From contig CANPUE010000010.1 in NCBI GenBank assembly GCA_947577185.1, forward strand, positions 1-64,000: a stretch of 64,000 bases of DNA, read 5' to 3'. How positions within the stretch are numbered: position 1 is the stretch's first letter; every line of letters begins with the position of its first letter. The DNA is from an uncultured Lachnospiraceae bacterium. GTDB lineage: Bacteria; Bacillota; Clostridia; Lachnospirales; Lachnospiraceae. Position numbers and translations under genes: made by a program. Below the pieces are notes generated by a model. That model searched no databases. It was not told where the DNA came from and saw only the letters and a list, made by a program, of their open reading frames with translations. Below, in pieces: positions 45,695-55,204 of this stretch.

Positions 45695-47785
45695 TTATTC
45701 CAGTTTAAACTTTTTCGTGACAGCGCCAAGCGCTTTCACAGACTCCTTGCTCTCATTGAGCCGCTCATACCCTTCCATCGTACTCTCCAGTACCCTGGAA
45801 GACTTCTCAGCAATGATGTTAATGCCTTCTGAGGACTGACTCATTGTCGTATTGATGTCATCGACAGCCGTCACGATATCGGATATATAATTGTCAAGTT
45901 CTTCGATTGCACTCCTGATATGGTTCATCAGCTCCATATAAGCGGAGGCGTCTTCATGATACTGCTCACCTGATTTTTTAAAGACATCGTAGTCGGAAAT
46001 GACTCTCGTTTCCAGGAACCGGATCATGATGTCCATGCAGTCAGTCATATTTTTAACGGCTTCGTTCACCGCACCGACAATTTCGTTGATATCATCAACC
46101 GCTTTGAAGGTCTGCGTGGCCAAAGATCCGATCTCCGTTGCCACAACTGCAAAGCCTTTTCCTGCTTCACCGGCTCTTGCGGCTTCAATGTTTGCGTTGA
46201 GCGCCAGCAGATTGGTCTGGTTGGAAATACTCTTGATCGAATCCGTCAGCTCATTGATCTTTCCGACTGCCCTGGAATCTTCTATCGCTTTGTCAGATTT
46301 TACTTTGATCTCTTCGAATACCCTGACTGCCTGACTGCTGGAGTTCTCGGATATCTTCCTGATTTCTTCCGCTCTTTTGAGAATCTGATCGGATTTTGCC
46401 TTTCCGTCCTCTGTCAGCGCACTGATATTCTCCGCATTGTGTTTCACACTTTCCACATTTTCTGCAATATGTTTCGTGTTTTTGGCTGCCATCTCAATTC
46501 CGGCCGCCATCTCCTGCGTTGCCGCTGAATTGTCTTCGGATCGTGCGTTATTGTCTGACATGATGTGATCCAGATTGTCAATATTAGACTGGATCGTATC
46601 TTCTGCCTGATTGATCTCACCCACCATCTCGCGCAGTGACTGTCTCATCTCACGCACTTTCCCGGCCATCTGACCGATCTCGTCTTTATAGCGCAACAGC
46701 ATCCTGCTGTTTTTGGTCGGTGTAAAGTCAAACTGAGATGTCCTGCTGATCACTTCCGTGAGCGCCGTGATCGGTTTGGCAATGAACAGACTGATGACCA
46801 GACCCACTATGACCGAAAGGATGATCGCGGCCAGACCTCCCGTGCTCGCCTTGGCAATCAGTGTATTCGTCGTGGCGTGAATCTCTTTATCCGGCGCTGC
46901 CAGCACAAATTTCATCTGATTATTAAGGGACGTATAAATAAGCTGTTTCTTTATATTATTGTAATTGTAGCCAAGAAGAGAGCCTTCTCCCTCTCCCGCC
47001 GCAATCTTTGCGGCAACATCCGCTGTCGAACCGCCAAGCTCCGCAAGCTTCTGTCCTACTTCCAGATCTTTATGATGCATGATCGTCCCGTCTGCATCCG
47101 TCAGGAATGCATAACCGGTATTATAAATGCTCACCGCATCTACCATGTTCGTGACCTGGGTAAAATCAATATCCATGCCGATAATGCCCAACGATGTGCC
47201 GTCAGCCGCATAAAGAGGCACCACGTAAGAGATCATATACACATTTACATTCTCATTCAGATAAGGCGACATCCACAGAGGCGCTTTATTTTCTACAGGG
47301 AGATAATACCAGCCGACATGTGCATAATCCGTCGGCTCAAACATCGTAAAGTCTGTCGGTTCCACCGTGTAAAAATCTGCATCCAGAGAATCACGCATTA
47401 AAAAATACCCGGAGGTCGGATTGGAATATTCCGGGTTATACCGTATGTATGCCGAGATCGCACCATCCGTATGCACTGCGAAGTCGTCCATGATCGGCTG
47501 AATCTGCTGCGTAAATCCATCTGCATAAGCCTTATCACGAAAAAAGGAGTCCGTATCGAGCTGACCCAGAACGTAATCGCTCAATGTATCAACGGACTGT
47601 TCAATACAGGCGATCCACCCGTTTAATTCTATCGTCCTGTTGCGTGCTTCCATTTCCATGCTCTGTTCTGCATACTCTTCGGTCGCCTGCCTGGTAACCG
47701 TTACAGATGCCACTTCCGTGATGGCTGCTGCCAGAAAAGTACACAGCAGGATACACAGTGTAAGCTTTGTCCTGATCGATTTCAT
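45695..47785 (-). CDS. Methyl-accepting chemotaxis protein with dCache-like sensor
   Basis: 696 residues. Membrane segment 1 (about 8-28), an extracellular dCache-type sensing domain (about 35-300, with [18 protein letters not shown] and [12 protein letters not shown]), membrane segment 2 (about 313-335), HAMP, and a long cytoplasmic coiled coil with the conserved signalling tip [21 protein letters not shown]. It should bind a small extracellular ligand and signal through CheA/CheW encoded elsewhere. AGGAGG precedes the ATG. Single gene with its own promoter. Confidence 0.92.
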   Translation of the reverse strand: MKSIRTKLTLCILLCTFLAAAITEVASVTVTRQATEEYAEQSMEMEARNRTIELNGWIACIEQSVDTLSDYVLGQLDTDSFFRDKAYADGFTQQIQPIMDDFAVHTDGAISAYIRYNPEYSNPTSGYFLMRDSLDADFYTVEPTDFTMFEPTDYAHVGWYYLPVENKAPLWMSPYLNENVNVYMISYVVPLYAADGTSLGIIGMDIDFTQVTNMVDAVSIYNTGYAFLTDADGTIMHHKDLEVGQKLAELGGSTADVAAKIAAGEGEGSLLGYNYNNIKKQLIYTSLNNQMKFVLAAPDKEIHATTNTLIAKASTGGLAAIILSVIVGLVISLFIAKPITALTEVISRTSQFDFTPTKNSRMLLRYKDEIGQMAGKVREMRQSLREMVGEINQAEDTIQSNIDNLDHIMSDNNARSEDNSAATQEMAAGIEMAAKNTKHIAENVESVKHNAENISALTEDGKAKSDQILKRAEEIRKISENSSSQAVRVFEEIKVKSDKAIEDSRAVGKINELTDSIKSISNQTNLLALNANIEAARAGEAGKGFAVVATEIGSLATQTFKAVDDINEIVGAVNEAVKNMTDCMDIMIRFLETRVISDYDVFKKSGEQYHEDASAYMELMNHIRSAIEELDNYISDIVTAVDDINTTMSQSSEGINIIAEKSSRVLESTMEGYERLNESKESVKALGAVTKKFKLE

Positions 47786-47848
47786 AGTTTCACTTCTTCC
47801 TCCTGTTCTTATAGCATTCCCGCTGCTCTTTTACTATCATTTTTTATT

Positions 47849-47878
47849 ATTATAATATACTTTGCCTGTCTGATTCAA
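47849..47878 (-). promoter_or_regulatory. Promoter of the chemoreceptor gene
   Basis: Minus strand TTGAAT (47878-47873), 18 bp, perfect TATAAT (47854-47849), about 65 bp upstream of the start. It reads as a vegetative sigma promoter rather than a flagellar sigma-28 one. Confidence 0.55.
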
Positions 47879-47956
47879 CCTGAAAATCAGAATTTACCTT
47901 AAAAAATGAATGAAAAACCGGGACATAAAAATCCATATTAAAAAAAATTTTTTCTG

Positions 47957-47985
47957 TTGACATTTTTACCCAAACCGTATATACT
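47957..47985 (+). promoter_or_regulatory. Strong promoter of the YtrA-type operon
   Basis: Perfect TTGACA (47957-47962), 17 bp, TATACT (47980-47985). The near-consensus match fits a strong promoter held down by the GntR-type repressor it drives. Confidence 0.75.
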
Positions 47986-48005
47986 GTACTTATCAAACAA
48001 CTACG

Positions 48006-48019
48006 CTAAGCATGCTCAG
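48006..48019 (+). promoter_or_regulatory. Candidate operator of the YtrA-type repressor
   Basis: CTAAGCATGCTCAG, a 14-bp near-palindrome centred about 20-25 bp after the -10, between promoter and ribosome binding site. Its position would let the repressor block transcription of its own operon. Confidence 0.4.
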
Positions 48020-48039
48020 TACGTTAGGAGGAAGCGTTC

Positions 48040-48411
48040 ATGGAAATACTGATCAGCAACAGCAGTGATAAACCGATTTATGAACAGATCTGCACCCAGA
48101 TCAAAAGCCTGATTATGAACGGAACATTTTCTGCCGGGGACGCCCTGCCATCCATGCGGGCACTGGCCAAAGATCTGCACATCAGCGTGATCACAGTGCA
48201 GAGGGCCTACGAAGACCTGACCCGCGACGGTTTCATCGAAACCGTATCCGGTAAAGGCACTTTTGTCGCTGCCCAGAACCGGGAGTTCATTCGGGAAGAG
48301 CAGCTGCGCATCGCAGAAGAATTGCTGCAAAAAGCCGCCGAGATCGGCAGGACACATGGAATTTCCTATGAACAGATGACGAACATTCTCAGACTTTTTT
48401 ATGAAGAATGA
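48040..48411 (+). CDS. GntR-family repressor, YtrA type
   Basis: 123 residues: an N-terminal winged helix-turn-helix (KPIYEQICTQIKSLI, LPSMRALAKDLHISVITVQRAYEDL) and only a short C-terminal helical tail, the size and layout of the YtrA subfamily, which represses adjacent ABC exporter genes. AGGAGG lies seven bases upstream. First gene of a three-gene operon. Confidence 0.9.
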   Translation: MEILISNSSDKPIYEQICTQIKSLIMNGTFSAGDALPSMRALAKDLHISVITVQRAYEDLTRDGFIETVSGKGTFVAAQNREFIREEQLRIAEELLQKAAEIGRTHGISYEQMTNILRLFYEE

Positions 48412-48430
48412 CAGGAGGCGAAGAAATAAA

Positions 48431-49297
48431 ATGGAAGAAAACACGATTTTGGTAAAAGATTTATGTAAAAATTTTTCGGACTTTACTCTGGATCACGTTT
48501 CTTTTTGTGTTCCAAAAGGCAGGATCGTAGGGTTTATCGGAGAAAATGGAGCCGGTAAGAGCACGACAATCAACCTGATCCTGAACGAGTTAAAAAAAGA
48601 CGGCGGCCAGATCCGGATCTTTGGCAAAGACCATCGTGAACGCTCGGTCAGAGAACGGATTGGCGTCGTATTTGACGAGTGCAGTTTTCACGACATATTC
48701 ACGCCGGATCATATTGAAAAGATTCTTTCCGCCATTTACCGGACATGGGACAGTCCCCTTTATCACAGATATCTGGAACAGTTCAGACTTCCGGCGGATA
48801 AACCGGTCGGTGATTTTTCCAAAGGCATGAAAATGAAATTGTCCATCATCTGTGCACTGGCGCATGATCCGCAGCTGTTGATCCTGGATGAGGCCACGAC
48901 AGGACTCGATCCTGTCGTACGTGATGAAATCCTGGATCTGTTTCTGGAATTTATACAGGACGAATCCCATTCCATCTTCTTTTCATCACACATCACGTCA
49001 GATGTTCAGAAGATCGCGGACTATGTCATTCTCATTCATCAGGGAAAGATCGTCTTCGAGGAACAAAAAGATGACTTAGTGTGCAACTATGGAATCGTCA
49101 GATGCGGGAAAGAAAAGTTTGCCGCACTTTCACCGGAGGATTATATCATCCACCGGACAACCAGCGTAAGCACAGAATGCCTTGTGCGCGACAAAGAAAC
49201 CATGAAACGCAGACATAAAGACATGATCGTAGACAATGCGTCTCTTGAAGACATCATGTTGTTCTATCTCAAAGGAGGGATACCATGCGAGGATTAA
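48431..49297 (+). CDS. ABC exporter ATPase (YtrB-like)
   Basis: About 288 residues. Walker A GENGAGKST, signature-like DFSKGMKMKL, Walker B LLILDEAT, and the H-loop SSHI. The signature lacks the canonical LSGG, as usual in this subfamily. ATG 48431 follows AGGAGG by twelve bases; the in-frame start at 48401 overlaps the repressor gene. It energises the permease encoded next. Confidence 0.9.
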   Translation: MEENTILVKDLCKNFSDFTLDHVSFCVPKGRIVGFIGENGAGKSTTINLILNELKKDGGQIRIFGKDHRERSVRERIGVVFDECSFHDIFTPDHIEKILSAIYRTWDSPLYHRYLEQFRLPADKPVGDFSKGMKMKLSIICALAHDPQLLILDEATTGLDPVVRDEILDLFLEFIQDESHSIFFSSHITSDVQKIADYVILIHQGKIVFEEQKDDLVCNYGIVRCGKEKFAALSPEDYIIHRTTSVSTECLVRDKETMKRRHKDMIVDNASLEDIMLFYLKGGIPCED

Positions 49298-49929
49298 TTT
49301 ATAAAGATTTTTCTATATTCTGCAAATGTATTGACAGGAAGCTGATTCTGACAGCGCTCGGCTTTTCAGCGCTACTCCTGCTTGCTTCAGGCGCCTACGG
49401 CGGTATGATCGCTTCGATCCTGTTAGCCATGACAGTCGGTATACAGCATACCGCCGGATTTTACAGCGATGACATTGCACGCTGGAATAAATATCAGATG
49501 ACACTGCCGCTCAGCGATTTCTCGATCGTAGCCGGCAAATATCTGTCTGTTGTCTGTACATTAGCCATCAGTGTGGGCGGAAGCATCGTGTTAAATCTTA
49601 TCTCCGCAGTCATTGCTGCCGTTACAGCCGTACCGTATGACATCTCTGTCTGGGGTTTTTCCCTTTTTGCGGCAGTCTTTGTCCCTCTGTTGTGGACGGC
49701 TGTCTGCCTGCCCCCGGCATATTGGTTCGGCCCGCAGTCTGCACAGTCCATAGGGCTTTTGGCTGGCGTTCCCGCATTCTTTCTCGTCAGACATTTCGAG
49801 GACGGAGCCGGATTTTCCGCGATGACAGACTCCCTCTCCCCCTGCTTTTTTGGCGCAGGATGCGTGACCATTTTTCTGTTCATACTCTCCCTGTTAGTCA
49901 GCGCCGCCGGATACAGACGGAGAAAATGA
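49285..49929 (+). CDS. ABC-2 type exporter permease
   Basis: 214 residues with six predicted membrane segments (ABC2_membrane_5-like). It overlaps the ATPase gene by 13 bp with AAAGGAGGG inside that gene. Substrate unknown; YtrA-type operons often respond to cell-envelope stress. A 55-bp gap without a clear terminator separates it from the convergent transglutaminase-like gene. Confidence 0.82.
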   Translation: MRGLIYKDFSIFCKCIDRKLILTALGFSALLLLASGAYGGMIASILLAMTVGIQHTAGFYSDDIARWNKYQMTLPLSDFSIVAGKYLSVVCTLAISVGGSIVLNLISAVIAAVTAVPYDISVWGFSLFAAVFVPLLWTAVCLPPAYWFGPQSAQSIGLLAGVPAFFLVRHFEDGAGFSAMTDSLSPCFFGAGCVTIFLFILSLLVSAAGYRRRK

Positions 49930-49984
49930 TCGAAATCCGTTTTCTTCCTGTGCAGTCCATACCATACGAATCCTGTGAGAAGCT

Positions 49985-50911
49985 TTAGCACGAAGGAGCC
50001 TCCGCCCCATTGTCATATTGTCCCACGAGAGGGCTGTTGAGAATCCGGAATTTTCTCTCCTGCTTCCAGAGCGCACACAGTTCGTCAAAATGTTGATCCG
50101 GATCTGTGAGCAGTGCCGCCAGATGATCCAGTTCTTTCAGTTCCTCCCCGGTCAGTTTGTCCAGTCTGCCGTCCAGGTAAGCGGGGAGGAACGTGTAAGT
50201 CAGTTCATCGTTCATAAGCGCATGGAAATCATAAATCAGGTAACGGACTAACGCAGGAAGCGAACAGGTTCCCAGACAGTCCGCATACAGATATTTCCTT
50301 CCGTCAGTTTTTCCATTCCTTACAGCAAGATACGCATCCGCCGCCCAGTCAAAACGCTCCTGCGCAATATCGTACTGCGAAAGCGGCATACCGCACTCCT
50401 CATAAAATCCGTCGGCGTCAAAAGTAACCCACCGTTTCTTTTTTTGATCATAATACTGATTGATCCAGTGATCCATACTGACGCCCTCTTTGAAATAAGG
50501 CGCAAAACCGGCGCGGCTCCTTGCCGGAATCCCCTTCGCCTTCAGGATCGCACTCATGAGTACGGACACATAGCGACAGGTCACCACAATCTTGTCTTCC
50601 ACTTTTCTGTCTGCCGTAAAACCCCGCTCATCCAGACGAAATAATTCCGCTGTCATTGCCGAGGCCGTCAGCAGGAGGTCATCCTCACACCGCATCCGGT
50701 CCCATGGATAGCGGTTCATATCGCCATACAAAAGCGTCGCATTCGCGTTGGTATTTCCCTCTTTCAATGTTACCCTGTGTATCACCTGCGCGCAGACCAG
50801 CCTGCCAAGCGCAGGTACATCATCCGGCAGAGAACGGAAATATTCACGGTAAGCACCGGCATAGGTATATGTTCCTGTCTTTTTATAATGCTCTAAAATA
50901 CGTTGTTCCAT
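49985..50911 (-). CDS. Transglutaminase-like domain protein
   Basis: About 308 residues, cytoplasmic. A transglutaminase-like cysteine-protease fold is visible: Cys in KIVVTCRYVSVLM, His in MDHWINQYY and Asp in WVTFDADGF form the triad. ATG 50911 is chosen with GGAGGG seven bases upstream; the in-frame TTG 50926 lies on that site. Bacterial members are often peptidases or amidases rather than cross-linkers. Role unknown. Confidence 0.8.
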   Translation of the reverse strand: MEQRILEHYKKTGTYTYAGAYREYFRSLPDDVPALGRLVCAQVIHRVTLKEGNTNANATLLYGDMNRYPWDRMRCEDDLLLTASAMTAELFRLDERGFTADRKVEDKIVVTCRYVSVLMSAILKAKGIPARSRAGFAPYFKEGVSMDHWINQYYDQKKKRWVTFDADGFYEECGMPLSQYDIAQERFDWAADAYLAVRNGKTDGRKYLYADCLGTCSLPALVRYLIYDFHALMNDELTYTFLPAYLDGRLDKLTGEELKELDHLAALLTDPDQHFDELCALWKQERKFRILNSPLVGQYDNGAEAPSC

Positions 50912-50974
50912 CGAAAAACCCTCCAAAAGTCAAGCTGTGCATATTCTGTGAAAAAGATATTCATCCTGCATCTA

Positions 50975-51118
50975 TTATGCCATGTCCGTATTTAAATTTC
51001 CCGATAATATTTGCTCTGTTTTGTCCGGTTTTATCATTCCCTGTGATATCTGATCCGTCTGAACAGACAATTCTTTCTTACTACCGTCTGCCTGACGGCA
51101 TTCTGCCGCTCGCTCCAT
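50975..51118 (-). CDS. Possible small hydrophilic protein, 47 residues
   Basis: Open frame of 47 codons with GAGG eight bases before the ATG, 63 bp upstream of the transglutaminase-like gene and in the same direction. The product is polar (CRQADGSKKELSVQTDQI), with no membrane segment or known motif. Coding status is uncertain. Confidence 0.25.
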   Translation of the reverse strand: MERAAECRQADGSKKELSVQTDQISQGMIKPDKTEQILSGNLNTDMA

Positions 51119-51187
51119 AAGCAACACCTCTTTCCATTCCCGCCATCATTGTTTACATGCCTTTTAAAACGCCATCCTCCATAACCT

Positions 51188-51571
51188 TCAGACCGTAATC
51201 TCGATCAGATTTCCCTCTGCATCGAAGATACAGCTTTCATAATATCCATCTCCGGTCACGCGCGGGCCGCTTACCACGGTAAAGCCATCTTTTCTAAGCG
51301 TTTCCGTCACTTCATCTACCCGCTCCCTGCTTCCGACGCTGAAGGCCATGTGGATATAGCCCATCCGGAGCACGGCTGCCTCAGCCGTCTCGACGTCAGG
51401 TCTGTTCATGATTTCCAGTCTGGCACCGTCGTCAAAGGTCAGAAAATAAGAGCGGAATTTTGTATTGGCATTGTAGTAACCGTCCCCGGAAACCGCACCG
51501 AAATATCTGATAAAAAAATCTTTCTCTCTTTCCAGATCATTTACATACATTGCAATGTGATTAATTTTCAT
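51188..51571 (-). CDS. VOC-family (glyoxalase/dioxygenase-fold) protein
   Basis: 127 residues with two beta-alpha-beta-beta-beta repeats. Metal-type positions are visible: His in KINHIAMYV, Glu in ARLEIMN, His in GYIHMAFSV and Glu in GNLIEITV. Members include lactoylglutathione lyase-like enzymes and resistance proteins. GGGAGG lies six bases upstream of ATG 51571. Confidence 0.82.
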   Translation of the reverse strand: MKINHIAMYVNDLEREKDFFIRYFGAVSGDGYYNANTKFRSYFLTFDDGARLEIMNRPDVETAEAAVLRMGYIHMAFSVGSRERVDEVTETLRKDGFTVVSGPRVTGDGYYESCIFDAEGNLIEITV

Positions 51572-51684
51572 AAAAATCCTCCCTGTCTAAGCGTTTTTTT
51601 CTGTATCTTACCTGCCTGTTTCCCGGCTTGTGTACGATAGTTGTAGTATACTGCAATTCCGACAGCCGCCGCAATCCCCAACAT
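51568..51684 (-). CDS. Possible small membrane peptide coupled to the VOC gene
   Basis: 38 codons. A hydrophobic N-terminus (MLGIAAAVGIAVYY, one possible membrane helix) is followed by a basic tail (KQAGKIQKKTLRQ). Its stop overlaps the VOC start in an ATGA, the pattern of translational coupling. The ribosome binding site is weak (AGG). Plausible but unproven. Confidence 0.3.
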   Translation of the reverse strand: MLGIAAAVGIAVYYNYRTQAGKQAGKIQKKTLRQGGFL

Positions 51685-51718
51685 AACCAATGCCTGCGGG
51701 CTTCTTTAGAATCAAAAA

Positions 51719-51734
51719 AGAGCCCCCAGGCTCT
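51719..51734 (-). terminator. Terminator of the ABC/ferritin-like operon
   Basis: Minus strand AGAGCC, TGGG loop, GGCTCT, then TTTTTT: a compact, strong intrinsic terminator about 50 bp after the ferritin-like gene stop. Confidence 0.85.
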
Positions 51735-51786
51735 CTTCTCCCCAGAGACTCTTTTTTTTCGTATTCTCCGATTTACGCGATTGCCT

Positions 51787-52356
51787 TTACACTTCCCGCA
51801 GCAGTGTCCGCAGCATCATGACATGATACTCTTCATCCTGAATGATCCTTCGTAAAACTGCATTCACGTTTTCATCCTGAATCCACGAAATATGCATTTC
51901 GTACTGATTGATCGTCGCTTTCTCCGCATCCAGATCAGCCTGCAGCATTTTGCCCGGATCCGTCGGGATATTTAAACATGACGGTGTCCACATGACCTGC
52001 CTGCCGTTCCGGTTACTGGCGGTAAATCCAATGCTGCCCCCAAGCAGAACGATCAGTTCTCCGAGTTTCTGTAAATGCATCATCTCGCAGACTGCCATAC
52101 CCAAAAGTGTTTTTGCCATCGGGCACTGTTCACATACGAGACGGTTCTCGTTATTGATGTACTGCAGGATTGCAGTCAGCTCCGACACCGAGCCGCAATA
52201 ATCGACACTGAGCATATCCGCATAAGAGAGATTCCTCTCGTTGACCACAATCGGCGGATACGGCAGATCCATCATGACCGGCCTGATCCCGGAAAAGTCG
52301 CATCCGCTTTCGATCTTTCCTTCCATAAAACGCTCCGTCGCATTACTTATTTTCAT
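51787..52356 (-). CDS. Ferritin-like four-helix protein
   Basis: 189 residues. Helices carry di-metal-type residues: E in SELTAILQY, EMMHLQ, DAEKATINQYE and DEEYHVMML, the E/ExxH pattern of rubrerythrin, ferritin or Mn-catalase relatives. It ends the ABC exporter operon, overlapping the permease gene by 14 bp. The first ATG (52356) has no clear binding site; ATG 52326 has CGGAGCG upstream and may be used. Likely a peroxide- or metal-handling protein; exact activity unknown. Confidence 0.65.
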   Translation of the reverse strand: MKISNATERFMEGKIESGCDFSGIRPVMMDLPYPPIVVNERNLSYADMLSVDYCGSVSELTAILQYINNENRLVCEQCPMAKTLLGMAVCEMMHLQKLGELIVLLGGSIGFTASNRNGRQVMWTPSCLNIPTDPGKMLQADLDAEKATINQYEMHISWIQDENVNAVLRRIIQDEEYHVMMLRTLLREV

Positions 52357-53005
52357 ATTTTATGCGGGGATACCCCCACTTATGTCTGCACTTTATCACG
52401 CCGATTGTAAAAAGGATCAAAAGAAACGCTCCTCCTGCCAGCCAGACACCTGCCGCATCACTTCTGCCGAAGCTCATTGGAAAGAGGAAAAAGAAACCCG
52501 TCTTATCCTGCAGTCCGTAATTTGCCAGATAGTAGAGCACCGCGGCCATATAACCTGCCGTGACATTCTCCGTCAGACCTGCCGCTGCGAAACCGACCGC
52601 CCCGAGAAACAATGCTCCTGCAGTACCACATAGAACATGCCCTATCCCTACATCACACTCGCAGGCCCTCATGATTCCCACAAATACTGCGATCAGCGCT
52701 GCGACCGCGAAAACAGAATACAGCAGCCGGGTGCACAGCAATGCACAATAGCCGTATTTTTTGGAACAGATCACTTCCCGGATATCTTTGTCCTGTTCCG
52801 GCAGCAATACGGAAACGAGCAGTACCACGCCCACAAAGCAGAGCCAAAATTCAATCGGACGCGCCGCGGCCGTTCCCTGCAGGGCATTGATGTTGAAAAA
52901 GAGCGGGGTCAGCGCGGCCAAAGCTACAGATGCCGCAAACGGAAACAGAAAATGATGTCTGAGATTCATGCCCAATATTTTTATGAATAAAATTTCCCCC
53001 TTCAT
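52343..53005 (-). CDS. ABC exporter accessory membrane protein
   Basis: 220 residues with about six predicted membrane segments and little else. It overlaps the preceding permease gene by 4 bp and the following ferritin-like gene by 14 bp, so it is almost surely a second membrane subunit of the same ABC system. No family motif recognised. Confidence 0.65.
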   Translation of the reverse strand: MKGEILFIKILGMNLRHHFLFPFAASVALAALTPLFFNINALQGTAAARPIEFWLCFVGVVLLVSVLLPEQDKDIREVICSKKYGYCALLCTRLLYSVFAVAALIAVFVGIMRACECDVGIGHVLCGTAGALFLGAVGFAAAGLTENVTAGYMAAVLYYLANYGLQDKTGFFFLFPMSFGRSDAAGVWLAGGAFLLILFTIGVIKCRHKWGYPRIKYENK

Positions 53006-54177
53006 AAAATCCGCCCTCCCGTCTGTCTTTTTTTCGGTCTGGGACCGCCTTTTCTCTTATTTTCATAAACCACGATCAGGCACACGACTGATAAAAGGGC
53101 TAAAACCGCATATCCCGCCCTGTTTTGCAGAAAGTCCGCCGTCTGGCTTTGGAACAGTGCGCCGGCCCCCAGCGTGTTATGACGTATCAGGAGCGTTGTT
53201 TTTGTGATATCTCCAGTCAGTTCATTTGCTCCGACCGAAGCATACCACCAGATTCCCTGCAGCAAAATTGCAGGAAACGGCGACCAGAGTTCCGAGATCA
53301 GAGCGCCGGATGCCGATACCATCATCAGTTCCGGGAGAAGCCATAGGACAGCAAGCCCAAACGCTCTCACAAAAAAAATCTCTTTTTCCGGACAGAGTCT
53401 TCCCACTCGATACATCGCGTGCGCAAACGTCACGATCAGAGGCAGCATCATACAGCAAAACAGCGCCAGATACCGCGTCAGGATCAGTTTGGCGGAAGAA
53501 ATTTTCCTGACATAGATCAACTGCTCCATCCGGCTCCTTTTATCCAGCATCCACAGTCCGGCGCAGACAAACACGGGCAGGATGCCAAGGCCGATTCCCA
53601 TATAATCGCAATAAAGTCTCGTATAGCTCTCCGCAACGTTTTTTTCATCCACCGTTTCCTCATATTCTGCCAGCGCCTCTTCATAAGTCATCGGAATCAT
53701 GCAAAAGTTTTGGAGCAGATACCGCTCCGAATAATTAGAACCGCCTCCGATCAGTTCATCAGCCCGATTCATCAACTCTTTAAAACGCTCATAAGAAAGC
53801 GTTTCCGATATCCCATGTTCCTTAAAGCGATCAGCTTCCGCTTCTGTGAGTCCTGTCAGTTCCTCCAAAATGGCGGCCATTTCCAGACGCTCCTTTTCCT
53901 TTAAACGGACAGATTTGTAGAATCCATACGGATATGCCGTATAACTTTCTGACTGATATTCGCATAAAAGTCCTTCTATCGCGGCAGGCATCAATATCTC
54001 GGGTACTTCCTTTTTGATACTCCCATAGCTTTCCTCTTCTCCCTGCCTGGGCGGCGTCGGCAAAGCGGCCGTCTCCGGTACAAATTGTGAAATGTACAGT
54101 ACAAGAAGCGCAGCGGCATAGAGCAAAAACATCAGGGAGCCGATTGTCTTCTTACTTTCTTTCCAAAACAACATCAT
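53002..54177 (-). CDS. ABC exporter permease with large extracellular loop
   Basis: 391 residues. One membrane segment at about 12-30, an outside loop of about 150 residues rich in Glu (residues 35-190), then five or six segments. This is the ABC-2 layout. It overlaps the ATPase gene by 4 bp. Export of a peptide or lipid, or bacteriocin self-protection, would fit, but the sequence does not decide. Confidence 0.7.
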   Translation of the reverse strand: MMLFWKESKKTIGSLMFLLYAAALLVLYISQFVPETAALPTPPRQGEEESYGSIKKEVPEILMPAAIEGLLCEYQSESYTAYPYGFYKSVRLKEKERLEMAAILEELTGLTEAEADRFKEHGISETLSYERFKELMNRADELIGGGSNYSERYLLQNFCMIPMTYEEALAEYEETVDEKNVAESYTRLYCDYMGIGLGILPVFVCAGLWMLDKRSRMEQLIYVRKISSAKLILTRYLALFCCMMLPLIVTFAHAMYRVGRLCPEKEIFFVRAFGLAVLWLLPELMMVSASGALISELWSPFPAILLQGIWWYASVGANELTGDITKTTLLIRHNTLGAGALFQSQTADFLQNRAGYAVLALLSVVCLIVVYENKRKGGPRPKKRQTGGRIL

Positions 54178-55103
54178 AACATCCCTCCCCGGTTACCATC
54201 CGTTTTCAGATTTTCACATCCATTTTGATACAGGCAGTACATATAGGCATCCTCACAGTTTGGTTCCACTGCTTCCGCGGCAATTATCTCCGGTTTTGTC
54301 TCTGCAAGGATACGGACAGTTGTGACGTTTCCCTGTTTGACCATCCCTGTCACAATAAATTCCGCTTTCACCTGCGCCAGTCTGTCACTTTCAAGGTCCG
54401 CTGTAAATACCTTTCCCCTGGCATGATCAAGCAGTTCCTCCACGGTTCCCCGCCAGAGTACCTCGCCTTCATTCATGATCGCGATCTGCCCGCAGGCCGC
54501 CTCAACATCTCCCACAATATGTGTAGAAAGAATCACGATCCGCTCCTGCGCCACCTCACACAAAAGATTGCGGAAACGAATCCGCTCTTCCGGATCAAGC
54601 CCCGCAGTCGGTTCATCCACGATCAGAACCGCAGGATCGTGCAAAAGCGCCTGCGCAATACCGAGCCGCCTCTTCATGCCGCCTGAAAGTTTTTTTACTT
54701 TCGTGTACATCTGCTCTTCCAAATTGACTTTATAAGTCAACATCTCAATACGCTCATCCCGTACCTTTTTTGACAGGCCGGAAAGACAGCCCAGATAGTC
54801 CAGGCTTTCCCGCACCGTCATCGCCGGATACATGGAAAACTCCTGCGGCAGATAACCGATCATTCCCCTGATCTCTCTGACATTTTCGACCGGCACGCCG
54901 CAGATGTTGATCTCCCCCGACTGCTTCGCGTGCAGCGCTGCAAGCGTTTTCATGAGCGTCGTCTTCCCGGCCCCGTTACGCCCAAGCAGCCCGAACATCC
55001 CCTGCGGAATGACCATACTCACATCCCTTAACGCCTGCTTTTTTCCATAAAACTGATTCACATGGCTGATCCTGATCTGGTTTCTATTGTCACTGTTTTT
55101 CAT
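54174..55103 (-). CDS. ABC exporter ATPase
   Basis: 309 residues. Walker A GRNGAGKTT, Q-loop YLPQEF, signature KLSGGMKRRLG, Walker B VLIVDEPTAGLD, H-loop STHIV, then a C-terminal domain of about 80 residues. Start ATG 55103 with GGGAG thirteen bases upstream. First gene of a four-gene operon (ATPase, permease, membrane protein, ferritin-like), next to an OmpR-type two-component pair that may control it. Confidence 0.92.
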   Translation of the reverse strand: MKNSDNRNQIRISHVNQFYGKKQALRDVSMVIPQGMFGLLGRNGAGKTTLMKTLAALHAKQSGEINICGVPVENVREIRGMIGYLPQEFSMYPAMTVRESLDYLGCLSGLSKKVRDERIEMLTYKVNLEEQMYTKVKKLSGGMKRRLGIAQALLHDPAVLIVDEPTAGLDPEERIRFRNLLCEVAQERIVILSTHIVGDVEAACGQIAIMNEGEVLWRGTVEELLDHARGKVFTADLESDRLAQVKAEFIVTGMVKQGNVTTVRILAETKPEIIAAEAVEPNCEDAYMYCLYQNGCENLKTDGNRGGML

Positions 55104-55144
55104 GACAGACCATCACTCCCTTCAAACACTTTACTATAAAAAAA

Positions 55145-55173
55145 TGGTACGGTTCTCTCTCATCACCGTACCA
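55145..55173 (-). terminator. Terminator after the histidine kinase
   Basis: Perfect 9-bp stem (TGGTACGGT 55145-55153, ACCGTACCA 55165-55173) with an 11-nt loop, followed on the minus strand by TTTTTTT. It separates the two-component genes from the ABC operon. Confidence 0.85.
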
Positions 55174-55204
55174 CTATCATAAACATCAAATTTCAATTTT
55201 TTAT

